The position numbers and the translations under genes are program-made. A stretch of DNA of 35,366 bases from a virus. The stretch is from the IMG/VR virus record IMGVR_UViG_3300021406_000027, positions 1 through 35,366 of that record; one strand, given 5' to 3'. The notes under the pieces were generated by a model, which ran no database searches, had not been told where the DNA came from, and saw only the letters and a list, made by a program, of their open reading frames with translations. Positions 19,443-26,716 of the stretch are shown here, piece after piece; within the stretch, counting starts at the first letter, position 1, and each line of letters opens with the position of its first letter.

Positions 19443-19921
19443 TGTTCGACGCTCTACACCGCGCCTACAAAGCATTCACATCAGGTGTCGTTCCAGCACA
19501 CGACGTGACCGAGTCGCATCGATACACCGTCCATTACCCGGACCACCAGCCGAGACAGTCGGATCCACACTATAAGGATTTCGAGGCGTACCGGCGACGC
19601 ACTAAGGCGACCGCAAAATGCTCAGTCGGTGAAGCGCGAGGGGACTTCACCGACTGCCAACCCGGCCCCAACTCCTGGCCCACCGGCCTCGAACTACACC
19701 ATGACCACGTCGAATTCGCCCTAGAAAATGCTGTAGACCTGGCGTTATTAGACAAGGTTTACCCCGGTGTGTCGAACCCTGACGAGGTCGGAGCGTGGGT
19801 AGAGTCCGCTGACAACCTCGTATGGCTCTGCACGTTCCATCACCGCGGCCACGGCGGCGTACATGTAGCAAGCAGCTCTGATTACGAGGCGGAACGCTTC
19901 ATTAAGGGGCTGATCAGCTGA
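19442..19921 (+). CDS. HNH-type nuclease-like protein, 159 aa
   Basis: ATG19442 overlaps the preceding stop (TAATG). CSVGEARGDFTDCQPGPNSW carries possible zinc ligands; LELHHDHVEFALENAVDL, then NLVWLCTFHHRGHGGVH matches the HNH arrangement (paired His, an Asn and a following His). Sits between two lysis-type genes, like a free-standing HNH insertion. Confidence 0.7.
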   Translation: MFDALHRAYKAFTSGVVPAHDVTESHRYTVHYPDHQPRQSDPHYKDFEAYRRRTKATAKCSVGEARGDFTDCQPGPNSWPTGLELHHDHVEFALENAVDLALLDKVYPGVSNPDEVGAWVESADNLVWLCTFHHRGHGGVHVASSSDYEAERFIKGLIS

Positions 19922-21297
19922 TGGTTTTGCGTTCAAGCATGGAGTTCGCCAAGCGGGTGTTTATCGACCGGTTGACCACTGACCAGTACGGCAGTCTCGT
20001 GCAGCCGGACATCGGGAACTTTGATGAAGGCCCGGGCGACGAGTACGACTACGGCGGGTGCTACGACCCAGACAACTTGGGTATCGGGGCGGACTGTTCT
20101 GGTTCGGCGGGCATCTTCCTGGGTGCCGCGCTTCTCGGGCCGGCTGGGATGTCGTGGGATCGGCAGTTCACCACGGAAACGTTCTGCAACTGGCCGCCGG
20201 GGAACTGGCGGCAGACAACGCAAGAGGACCTGGTCAATAACTACTATCCGGCAAAAGTTTGCATTATGCACGGTGGTGGTGGACCGGATTCTCACATGAA
20301 CTGCAGCGTCGATGGAATTGTGATGGAATCCAACGGCGATTACGGAACTTGCACTTTGGGGCATGGGGCGATCGCCCAGGACGATGATTATTGGAATGAC
20401 TGGTGGGTTCTTGATGAGCCGGTCGTTGAGGACACCACGTATCGGACTCCTATGGTTTATCCGCAGGGTTTTGATTATGCGGTGGGTCCTATTTCTGGAG
20501 CTGATCTGAAAGCTGCCGGGAAGTCTTTTGTGTGTCGGTATGTGACGCCGTCGTTGCAGTGGAAATGTTTGCAGCCGGGCGAGTTCCAGGATTTGGTTAG
20601 CAATGGGATTGTTGTGGTCTTCAACTATGAGGGCGAAGGCAACGGGATGTTGAACGGGAACGCGCAGGGCATTCAGGATGCGCAGGAGGCGTTGAATTAT
20701 ATCCGCAGCTTGCCTGGTGTGCCGGCGGGATATAATCCGGTCGTTTATTTTAGTTGCGATTTCGATGAGTCACCTGATCAGGATGGCGCGCTGCAGGACT
20801 ACCTGGCGGGGTGCGCGCAGGTGTTGGGTGGTGTTCAGTATGTGGGGATTTACGGTGGGTATTGGCCGCTTTCACGCATGTTGGATGCCGGGGCGTGCAC
20901 CTACGCGTGGCAGACGGAAGCGTGGAGCGGCGGCAATCTTGATGCCCGCGTAAACATAGTCCAGCGCAACGGCGTGGGCTTCCAGAATTTCGACGGTGTT
21001 CAGTGTGATGCTGATGAAGCACACACCGATAATTTCGGGCAGTACTTAGGAGGAGATATGCCGGAGAGTACAGCGGACCTGATCTTGGACCAGCTGGCCG
21101 GCCCGCTTAACACGGACGGTACTCGTGGTTGGGCGCAGCTGGGGAACCGGTCGATCGTGGACTTCCTGGCCCAGGTTGTGGGGCCTGCGTTGACGCAGAT
21201 ACAGGCCACCGTCACCGCGGGGAATTCGAAAGCCGCCAAGGTTGATGTGCCGGACACCGAACACGATCAGTCGAAGATCCCGCCGAAGAAAAAGTAG
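19921..21297 (+). CDS. lysA: Endolysin LysA: peptidase plus DUF1906 glycoside-hydrolase-like domain
   Basis: 458 residues. An N-terminal NlpC/P60-like peptidase domain has Cys about 59 in GADCSGSAGIF and His about 125 in GPDSHMNCSVDG, a common mycobacteriophage LysA N-domain. The second domain (about 186-380) is DUF1906-like: YPQGFDYAVGPIS, SFVCRYVTPS, NGIVVVFNYEGEGNG, YNPVVYFSCDFDES, GVQYVGIYGGY and AWQTEAW, a TIM-barrel related to glycoside hydrolase 25. A helical C-terminus ends in a Lys-rich tail and TAG. No signal peptide, so holin-dependent. Cuts host peptidoglycan at lysis. Confidence 0.85.
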   Translation: MVLRSSMEFAKRVFIDRLTTDQYGSLVQPDIGNFDEGPGDEYDYGGCYDPDNLGIGADCSGSAGIFLGAALLGPAGMSWDRQFTTETFCNWPPGNWRQTTQEDLVNNYYPAKVCIMHGGGGPDSHMNCSVDGIVMESNGDYGTCTLGHGAIAQDDDYWNDWWVLDEPVVEDTTYRTPMVYPQGFDYAVGPISGADLKAAGKSFVCRYVTPSLQWKCLQPGEFQDLVSNGIVVVFNYEGEGNGMLNGNAQGIQDAQEALNYIRSLPGVPAGYNPVVYFSCDFDESPDQDGALQDYLAGCAQVLGGVQYVGIYGGYWPLSRMLDAGACTYAWQTEAWSGGNLDARVNIVQRNGVGFQNFDGVQCDADEAHTDNFGQYLGGDMPESTADLILDQLAGPLNTDGTRGWAQLGNRSIVDFLAQVVGPALTQIQATVTAGNSKAAKVDVPDTEHDQSKIPPKKK

Positions 21298-21298
21298 C

Positions 21299-21313
21299 CC
21301 GGCGTTACGCCGG
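21299..21313 (+). terminator. Short GC hairpin after lysA
   Basis: CCGGCG-TTA-CGCCGG, two bases after the lysA stop. No U tract. Weak terminator or mRNA stabiliser. Confidence 0.4.
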
Positions 21314-21342
21314 CGATCACAAGTTTATAGAGAGGAAGCGAT

Positions 21343-21918
21343 ATGACTACACCAGGGTCTGCCGATGAGGCGATCTTTGATGCTGTGAGCGGCACCGATC
21401 AGAACGGCAACGGGTTGTCATACGCCGAGGTGGCGTTCCTGTATGACGCGCACCTGCTGGGGTTGTCGAAGGACTACGCGTTTCCTGAGGGCGGCAATGT
21501 GTCGTTTTCTCGGCTGGATGCGATCACGACGTTGGCGAAGATCTTGTCGCGCACTCATTCGCATTCGGACGGTAATGACTACGACGTGTGGGATGCGATT
21601 CAGACGATTTTGAAGTGGGTGTTGCAGCAGGATGTGCACATCAACGACAACGAAGTTAACTCGGTGAATTACAAGAAGCCGGTGGCGGGTTCCGCGGAGG
21701 TGCCTGCCCGGGTGCGTCCGACTGGGGCTGCTCCGCCGGTTCCTCATGGTGACTACCCGGGGCCTGGTGGTGGGCACAGTTGGCATCCGGGTTGGGGGCC
21801 GCAGGGGTGGGGTCCGGGTTGGAATAACCCTTACCCACCTCCGCCGTGGTGGTGGCAGCCGCCTACTGGGCAGCCTTATAACCCGCCGCCTCCGCCGTGG
21901 TACGGGCCGTGGCCGTGA
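21343..21918 (+). CDS. Protein with helical N-domain and Gly/Pro/Trp-rich tail, 191 aa
   Basis: GAGAGGAAGCG before ATG21343. The first 110 residues are folded (EVAFLYDAHLLGLSKDYAFP; RLDAITTLAKILSRTHSHSD; VWDAIQTILKWVLQQDVHI). The last 60 are low-complexity Pro, Gly and Trp (GWGPQGWGPGWNNPYPPPPW). The tail may bind cell wall or proteins. Between LysA and LysB, so an accessory lysis or envelope role is likely but unproven. It lies in the lysA frame, separated by two TAG codons. Confidence 0.65.
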   Translation: MTTPGSADEAIFDAVSGTDQNGNGLSYAEVAFLYDAHLLGLSKDYAFPEGGNVSFSRLDAITTLAKILSRTHSHSDGNDYDVWDAIQTILKWVLQQDVHINDNEVNSVNYKKPVAGSAEVPARVRPTGAAPPVPHGDYPGPGGGHSWHPGWGPQGWGPGWNNPYPPPPWWWQPPTGQPYNPPPPPWYGPWP

Positions 21919-21919
21919 C

Positions 21920-22135
21920 ATGGACCAGCTCCTCGTTTGGGAGCGGAATCTCATAGGCGAATTCATCGCCCACGTGGAGGACAAAATGTTTTTTCGGATC
22001 GCCCCGAGCATCAATTATGGGTGCAGTTTGTGGCTGATCCGTCGCAGCGACCACCTGTTGGGTGGGTTGCGTAATCCGCTGGGTTGGTTCGCCTCCGAAG
22101 AAGACGCCCAATCTGCCGCTGAAACGTATCTATAA
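21920..22135 (+). CDS. Small protein, 71 aa
   Basis: ATG21920 follows the previous stop directly. WERNLIGEFIAHVEDKMFFR, then SLWLIRRSDHLLGGLRNPLG and FASEEDAQSAAETYL. Not recognised; no signal or membrane segment. Confidence 0.55.
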   Translation: MDQLLVWERNLIGEFIAHVEDKMFFRIAPSINYGCSLWLIRRSDHLLGGLRNPLGWFASEEDAQSAAETYL

Positions 22136-22147
22136 AGGAAGGTTGCT

Positions 22148-22387
22148 GTGGATCCCGATGCGAAGGAATGTTTCAAAACTGCTTCTAATTTGTTGCAGCA
22201 GGTGACTGGGTGTCAACCATCGGTGGCGGCGCTGATCGTGGAGCAGATCGCGTTGGGCACGATCCGCTGGGAGCCGGACAAGCCGGGCGCGCAGCATCAG
22301 CGGAACGCGGAATTGTTCGCCGCCTGGTCGGCAGGTTTCGAGGCACGCGACAAGCTGGACTCCAACTTAAAGGACGTGAAGCAGTGA
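22148..22387 (+). CDS. Small helical protein, 79 aa
   Basis: GTG22148 with AAAGGAAGG upstream. Helical throughout (DAKECFKTASNLLQQVTG, then SVAALIVEQIALGTIRWEP and AELFAAWSAGFEARDKLDS). Overlaps the LysB start by 4 bases (GTGA), so translationally coupled to it. Confidence 0.6.
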   Translation: MDPDAKECFKTASNLLQQVTGCQPSVAALIVEQIALGTIRWEPDKPGAQHQRNAELFAAWSAGFEARDKLDSNLKDVKQ

Positions 22388-23256
22388 CCAGTTCCATTCC
22401 GATGGTGCAGTTGATGCATCAGCTTGACGGTACGACGTGGAATCCGGTGGGCACACTGTTCACTGTCGACGGGACCGTGTATCCGGGTGCGCCGGGGATA
22501 CCGTTACCGTACGCGGGTTTCGCTTCCGACATTGCGTGGGGTTTGATGACGGTCGCTGACGGTATGTGGTTGTGGGATCCGATCGCTTACCCGGCGGCGG
22601 TGTCACCTATGGGCGCGTCGGTCAGTGTTGGGCGGGCGAACCTGGTGGCTTCGATCATGGCGACCCCGGCGGGTTGGCCGATCGTCATGTCTGGTTACAG
22701 TCAGGGCGCGATGGTGGTGGACCAGTGCTGGGTGGGTGACTTCCTGAACCCGTCGGGTGTCCTGCACAACCGGCTGGGTGATGTGAAAGCGATCTTCAAC
22801 TATGGGGATCCGATGCGCTGCCCGGGGGTGTCGAACGGGAACGCGTTAGCGGGCATCCCGGTGCCCGGCGAGTCGAACGGGCAAGTTACCGGCGGGATCG
22901 CCGGTCCGCTTTGCTTGACCGCCGCCCAGACACCCGACTTTTTCTTCTCCACGAACCTGCCCGGCGACCTGTACGGGTCGGCCCCGGTTGGGGCTAATCC
23001 TTGGACAGCGGAGTCGAAAGTCGGTGCCGTCGAAACAAACATTTTCAACATCGTGCAAAAGGCCACGTTCCTTGACATCATTTCCATCGCGAAGGATTTG
23101 TTGACCCCGATCGCCACCGTCGAGGGAATCATCAACGGTCTGGTGTTTTTCTCCGCCGGCCAGAATGCGCCGCATTGGCAGTACGGACCTTACGTCGGTG
23201 CCGCTGTCGGTTGGATGGTCGACACAGGCCTCTCATTGATTGGACAAGCCGCGTGA
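22384..23256 (+). CDS. lysB: LysB-type mycolyl-arabinogalactan esterase (cutinase/serine-esterase fold)
   Basis: 290 residues from GTG22384. PIVMSGYSQGAMVVDQCWVG contains the serine-esterase elbow G-Y-S-Q-G (Ser about 106), as in mycobacteriophage LysB and cutinases. IFNYGDPMRCPG follows as in LysB; DLYGS supplies the likely Asp and APHWQYGPY the His. LysB releases mycolic acids from arabinogalactan and completes lysis of the outer mycomembrane. No signal peptide, as in most LysB proteins. Four-base overlap with the preceding gene. Confidence 0.88.
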   Translation: MTSSIPMVQLMHQLDGTTWNPVGTLFTVDGTVYPGAPGIPLPYAGFASDIAWGLMTVADGMWLWDPIAYPAAVSPMGASVSVGRANLVASIMATPAGWPIVMSGYSQGAMVVDQCWVGDFLNPSGVLHNRLGDVKAIFNYGDPMRCPGVSNGNALAGIPVPGESNGQVTGGIAGPLCLTAAQTPDFFFSTNLPGDLYGSAPVGANPWTAESKVGAVETNIFNIVQKATFLDIISIAKDLLTPIATVEGIINGLVFFSAGQNAPHWQYGPYVGAAVGWMVDTGLSLIGQAA

Positions 23257-23269
23257 AGGGGGCTGAGTA

Positions 23270-23437
23270 GTGCAACGTTTCTTTAGTAGTCTGCTGGATT
23301 TTTCCAGACTGGTTAGGGTTTATCAGACCGCGCCGGTTCTGGTGATCATCAATTTCTTCGGCACGGTGACCGTCCCCGGCGACGACGAACTGGAAGTTAG
23401 CGACGCAGAAGAATCGAAGCCGAAAAAAACGGGGTAA
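23270..23437 (+). CDS. Small protein with hydrophobic segment, 55 aa
   Basis: GTG23270 with AAGGGGGCTGAG upstream. FSSLLDFSRLVRVYQTAPVL, then VIINFFGTVTVPG and an acidic-then-Lys tail (EESKPKKTG). Possibly a peripheral membrane peptide near the lysis genes. The 61 bases to the next gene contain CTCTTTTTAT, a possible weak stop. Confidence 0.5.
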   Translation: MQRFFSSLLDFSRLVRVYQTAPVLVIINFFGTVTVPGDDELEVSDAEESKPKKTG

Positions 23438-23498
23438 ACACTCCCCGGCTCTGCGTGTCGTAGCCTCTTTTTATCGGCGTCGCTGCGAACCTTAAGAC

Positions 23499-25130
23499 GT
23501 GCGCAAAGTGTACTGGTGGAGAGAAGGTTGTACCGGGCACGAACACGTCGGCGGCAATAATTTCGGTGACGAACTCGTCCCGTTGATGCTACAGCTGCTG
23601 GAGGTGCGGCAGTTCGAATGGTCGCCTCCGGAGGATTCAGATTTCGTTATCACCGGGTCGGTTCTTGAGCATTTGCCGAGGGGCTGGGCGGGCACTGTGT
23701 GCGGCGCGGGGATGCTGCACGAAGGTTCGAAAATCAACGTAGGCAAGGCCACCGTTTTGGGTGTGCGCGGGAAGCTGACGCTGGAACGTTTGAAGGGTTT
23801 GAAGAATCCTGAGGATGTGGTGTTAGGCGATCCGGCTTTGCTGGTTCCGGCGTGGATACGCCAGTATCAAGGCAAATGGGATCTCGGTATCATTCCGCAC
23901 TGGTCGGACAAGGAGTTGTTCCAGCGGTACCCGTACGGGCATTTGATTGATGTACGGAAGCCTCCGCTTGATGTTGTTGAGGACATCGCTAAATGCAAGC
24001 GCGTCATCAGCTCTAGCCTGCATGGGATTATCGTGGCGGATGCTTACGGCATCCCGCGGCAAGCGGAGTTGTTCCCGGACGCTTTGAAACGTAAGCAGCA
24101 TGAGGGCGGCGACTTCAAGTGGCTGGATTACGCCTCCAACTTTGATGGCGACCCGCATTTCGGTGAACTGTGGAAAGCTCCGCACGATCGGGTGGCGGCT
24201 ATGCAGCGGGATCTGCGGCAGATGCTGGCCACTGCGATGAGCATGGCCCCGCCGTTGCACACCGCGCCGGAACCGGTGCGGGAGAAGAGCAAGTTTTTCT
24301 GCTGGATGCCGAAGAAAAAACCTCAGGTGTCGTTGTTGGTGCCGTTCCGCGACGACAACGAGCACCGCGTCAGGGTGTGGCATTGGCTGAAGCGGTACTG
24401 GGAGGCGAACCTTAGCTCGTTGGAGATCATCGAGGGCCACGACCCGCATTACCCTTTTTCCAAAACCACAGCGGTGAATGATGCCGCTAGTCGGGCGCGG
24501 GGCCGGATCTTCGCGATCATCGACGCCGACACCTACCTGGACGCGAGGTGTTTGCAGCAGTATCTCGACAACATTGATGCGGCGGTGAAGTCCGGGAAAA
24601 GGATGTGGTACATCCCGTACAACCATCTGTATCGGTTGTCGGAGGAGGCCACGAGGGCTTGTTTGGGGTGTGATCCGGAGGAGACGTACATGGTTCCGCA
24701 TCCTCCGCCGCCGAGTTGGTTGGAAGATGCGGGTATGGCTAAGCATGATGCTGCCGCGAAGTCTTCGGGGCATCAGTACGGTGCGTTGGCTCAGGTGGTG
24801 CCGCGTGAGGCTTTCTTCATGGTGAATGGTATGGATCCGCGGTTCCGTGGCTGGGGCGGCGAGGACGTGAGTTTTATGAACGCGGTGGATACGGTGTATT
24901 GCCAGCATTGTTTAGGTACTAATGATGTGGTTCACATGTATCACGCCCGTCCGGGTATGTCGTGGGATACGCGGCGTTGGGTGGGGCAGCCCGATGTTGT
25001 GGCTAACTCGCGTTTGACGCAGCGTTACACGATGTCGAAGTCGGAGCCAGGTTTTATGCGGGCACTCGGGAGTGAGTATGAGCCGCCGCGGGATGTTTTG
25101 AAGAAGCACTGGTGGACGCGGGATGCGTGA
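23499..25130 (+). CDS. Fusion: polysaccharide pyruvyltransferase-like domain plus GT-A/GT7C glycosyltransferase
   Basis: 543 residues. Residues 1-260 are pyruvyltransferase-like: GGNNFGDELVPLMLQLL, DFVITGSVLEHL, LGVRGKLTLERL, VVLGDPALL, and CKRVISSSLHGIIVADAYGI. The second half is a GT-A fold: QVSLLVPFRDDNEHRVRVWH, KTTAVNDAASRARGRIFAII and DADTYLD (the D-x-D site), ending with a GT7C signature FRGWGGEDVSFMNAVD. No signal or membrane segment. Ketal-pyruvyl capping plus glycosyl transfer in one chain suggests modification of one surface glycan. GTG23499 has no strong ribosome site. Confidence 0.82.
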   Translation: MRKVYWWREGCTGHEHVGGNNFGDELVPLMLQLLEVRQFEWSPPEDSDFVITGSVLEHLPRGWAGTVCGAGMLHEGSKINVGKATVLGVRGKLTLERLKGLKNPEDVVLGDPALLVPAWIRQYQGKWDLGIIPHWSDKELFQRYPYGHLIDVRKPPLDVVEDIAKCKRVISSSLHGIIVADAYGIPRQAELFPDALKRKQHEGGDFKWLDYASNFDGDPHFGELWKAPHDRVAAMQRDLRQMLATAMSMAPPLHTAPEPVREKSKFFCWMPKKKPQVSLLVPFRDDNEHRVRVWHWLKRYWEANLSSLEIIEGHDPHYPFSKTTAVNDAASRARGRIFAIIDADTYLDARCLQQYLDNIDAAVKSGKRMWYIPYNHLYRLSEEATRACLGCDPEETYMVPHPPPPSWLEDAGMAKHDAAAKSSGHQYGALAQVVPREAFFMVNGMDPRFRGWGGEDVSFMNAVDTVYCQHCLGTNDVVHMYHARPGMSWDTRRWVGQPDVVANSRLTQRYTMSKSEPGFMRALGSEYEPPRDVLKKHWWTRDA

Positions 25131-25318
25131 TGGACGCCATCGAGGTTGCTGCCAGGTTGCTTGTTTCCCCGATCCGTTGCCTGTACGCGCACCTGTATCG
25201 GGCTGGTCTGCTTGATATCCGGGGCCGGCAAACGTCATATGGGTGTCATTCGTTTACTGGCCGGCCCCGGTGTCACCAAGCATACATCCGCCACGCCGCC
25301 GAAGACAACCCGAACTAA
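25130..25318 (+). CDS. Small basic protein, 62 aa
   Basis: ATG25130 overlaps the preceding stop (TGATG). The N-terminus is an amphipathic helix (IEVAARLLVSPIRCLYAHLY); the C-terminal half is encoded by repeat copy F, so the ORF may really be shorter or the repeat may have inserted into it. Low-to-moderate support. Confidence 0.4.
   Translation: MDAIEVAARLLVSPIRCLYAHLYRAGLLDIRGRQTSYGCHSFTGRPRCHQAYIRHAAEDNPN
25219..25270 (+). repeat. Repeat family copy F
   Basis: Perfect 10-bp arms CCGGGGCCGG/CCGGCCCCGG (25219-25228, 25261-25270), inner TGGGTGTCATT, 7 bases, TGGCC. The arm changes relative to copy B are compensatory, keeping the pairing. Precedes the 25363 gene. Confidence 0.85.
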
Positions 25319-25362
25319 CGCCACAAGAATCTACGATTAGTTCGCCGACGAAAGGAAAAACA

Positions 25363-25590
25363 ATGGCTGACTCCATCGACATCGCCACGCTTAAGGCTGA
25401 GGTTTTGTCCGCTCTGACTGATGTCGAGACTGTTCTCGCTGACGCTTTAGCGGTAGCTAATTTGGTGAACGAACTGCCCGACCTTCCGGGTGTGACCACG
25501 GTCAAGAAGTTCGTCGCCGACGTTACCCCTTGGGTTGAGAACGCCGAGACTGTTCTCAAAGATGTAGTCACGTTCCTCGATGGCGCGTAG
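25363..25590 (+). CDS. Small helical protein, 75 aa
   Basis: CGAAAGGAAA before ATG25363. Acidic and Val/Leu-rich helices (IATLKAEVLSALTDVETVLA; VKKFVADVTPWVENAETVLK). No transmembrane stretch. Overlaps the holin start by 11 bases, so probably a lysis-region partner. Confidence 0.6.
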   Translation: MADSIDIATLKAEVLSALTDVETVLADALAVANLVNELPDLPGVTTVKKFVADVTPWVENAETVLKDVVTFLDGA

Positions 25591-25915
25591 TTTCCGGCTG
25601 CGGTCCGCCGTGGCTAGTCTGACGTCGGCGTCGTTTTGGATTGATGTCGCTGAGCGTGCTGTGCGTTCGTTCGCTCAGGGCACGCTGGCGGCGATGGGTG
25701 TGGGTGCGGCGAACTCTGTTCAGCCGGGCTTGACGGTGTCGGTGCCGTGGCATGTGGCGCTGGTCGCTGGCTGTGTCATGGGGGTGCTGTCGGTGCTGTC
25801 GTCGTTGGCCAGCACTCCGGTCACCACCTCCGACCCTTACACGGGGTCGTTTCTTGCCGCGCCGCCGAACCAGGCGGAGCATGTCCGGTCTTTTTGTAGC
25901 TTCGGGAGGAGCTGA
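25580..25915 (+). CDS. Holin, r1t-type
   Basis: 111 residues. ASFWIDVAERAVRSFAQGTL, then AAMGVGAANSV and WHVALVAGCVMGVLSVLSSL give two transmembrane helices with a short polar turn; FWxDxxERAxRTFAQ is the typical start of r1t-family holins of actinophages. The charged C-terminus contains DPYTGSFLA. Makes membrane lesions that release LysA. Confidence 0.85.
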   Translation: MARSFRLRSAVASLTSASFWIDVAERAVRSFAQGTLAAMGVGAANSVQPGLTVSVPWHVALVAGCVMGVLSVLSSLASTPVTTSDPYTGSFLAAPPNQAEHVRSFCSFGRS

Positions 25916-26101
25916 ATGTTTATCGGGGATCAGCCGCGTTCCGGGTCTGGGCAAACGGCGTACAGTTTCACTCCCGAATCAGGGTATGTGGAGGTTTCTA
26001 CCACTTCTACAACTGACAGCATTTGGCCTCCGGAGTTCCAGCCGATGGAACTCACGTGGGATGAGGCGGTCGAGTACGACAGCCGGAGACACAATATTTA
26101 G
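25916..26101 (+). CDS. Small acidic protein, 61 aa
   Basis: ATG25916 one base after the holin stop, with GGGAGGAG upstream. Ser/Thr-rich (SGQTAYSFTPESGYVEVSTT) then WDEAVEYDSRRHNI, ending TAG. Unknown; in the lysis operon. Confidence 0.5.
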   Translation: MFIGDQPRSGSGQTAYSFTPESGYVEVSTTSTTDSIWPPEFQPMELTWDEAVEYDSRRHNI

Positions 26102-26115
26102 GACTGCCAATCAAT

Positions 26116-26154
26116 TCGGCGGCGCATGCCATATTTAGTATGCGTGCCGCCCGA
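26116..26154 (+). terminator. Imperfect hairpin between lysis genes
   Basis: GGCGGC-GCAT (26119 onward) faces ATGC-GTGCCGCC (26140-26151) around an AT-rich loop ATATTTAGT. Partial terminator or processing site between the 25916 and 26172 genes. Confidence 0.4.
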
Positions 26155-26171
26155 GTTGTGAGGAGTAGCTG

Positions 26172-26600
26172 ATGTCGGTCATGGCGTGGCTCCCGTACGT
26201 GCCGGCGGCTCTGACTTTTTTGGGTGTCATTTTGGCACCGGAACTTGGGCGTCGGGCGGGCAGGAAGCAGCTTCAGGCGGCGGTGGTTGCGGCTAACGCT
26301 GAGATGAAGAAGGCTGTGGCCGATGAGCGGGAGTCGGCTACCAACGAGTGGGCGAAGATCACTGAGGCTATGCAGCGGTGGAACGAATCGTTGGCCACTC
26401 GTCTGGCGGAGGTGGAGAAGCGGCTTGGTGATGCTGAGATCCGGTCGGCTGCTGCTGAGCTGAAAGCTGACCTGGCTGAGAAGCATTACCGGATCGCGAT
26501 CGCCTATGTTCGGCAGGTTATCCGCTGGTTGGAATCGAACCGTCCGGGTGAGAACTTCCCGAAGGCTCCGCCGGAGCTGGAAGACGATCTGCTTCCGTAG
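26172..26600 (+). CDS. Membrane-anchored coiled-coil protein (second holin candidate)
   Basis: 142 residues with GAGGAGTAGC before ATG26172. One N-terminal transmembrane helix (WLPYVPAALTFLGVILAP) is followed by a long charged helix (AAVVAANAEMKKAVADERES; MQRWNESLATRLAEVEKRLG). The form matches LysZ/second-holin-like proteins next to r1t holins in actinophages. It could be a pinholin, a spanin-like linker or an antiholin; not decidable here. Confidence 0.65.
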   Translation: MSVMAWLPYVPAALTFLGVILAPELGRRAGRKQLQAAVVAANAEMKKAVADERESATNEWAKITEAMQRWNESLATRLAEVEKRLGDAEIRSAAAELKADLAEKHYRIAIAYVRQVIRWLESNRPGENFPKAPPELEDDLLP

Positions 26601-26601
26601 T

Positions 26602-26657
26602 ATCCGGGACGGCAATTCATTGTTGGGTGACATACACGCCATGGCCGCCCCGGATAA
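26602..26657 (+). repeat. Repeat family copy G
   Basis: TATCCGGG-A-CGG pairs with CCG-C-CCCGGATA (11 bp, one mismatch), inner TGGGTGACATA, 7 bases, TGGCC. Fills the gap between the 26600 stop and the PPE gene. Confidence 0.8.
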
Positions 26658-26716
26658 TGGTAATTCTACCGGAGTGGCAACCAGATAAACAGCGGTCAGC
26701 GGCCCACAATTGGGCC

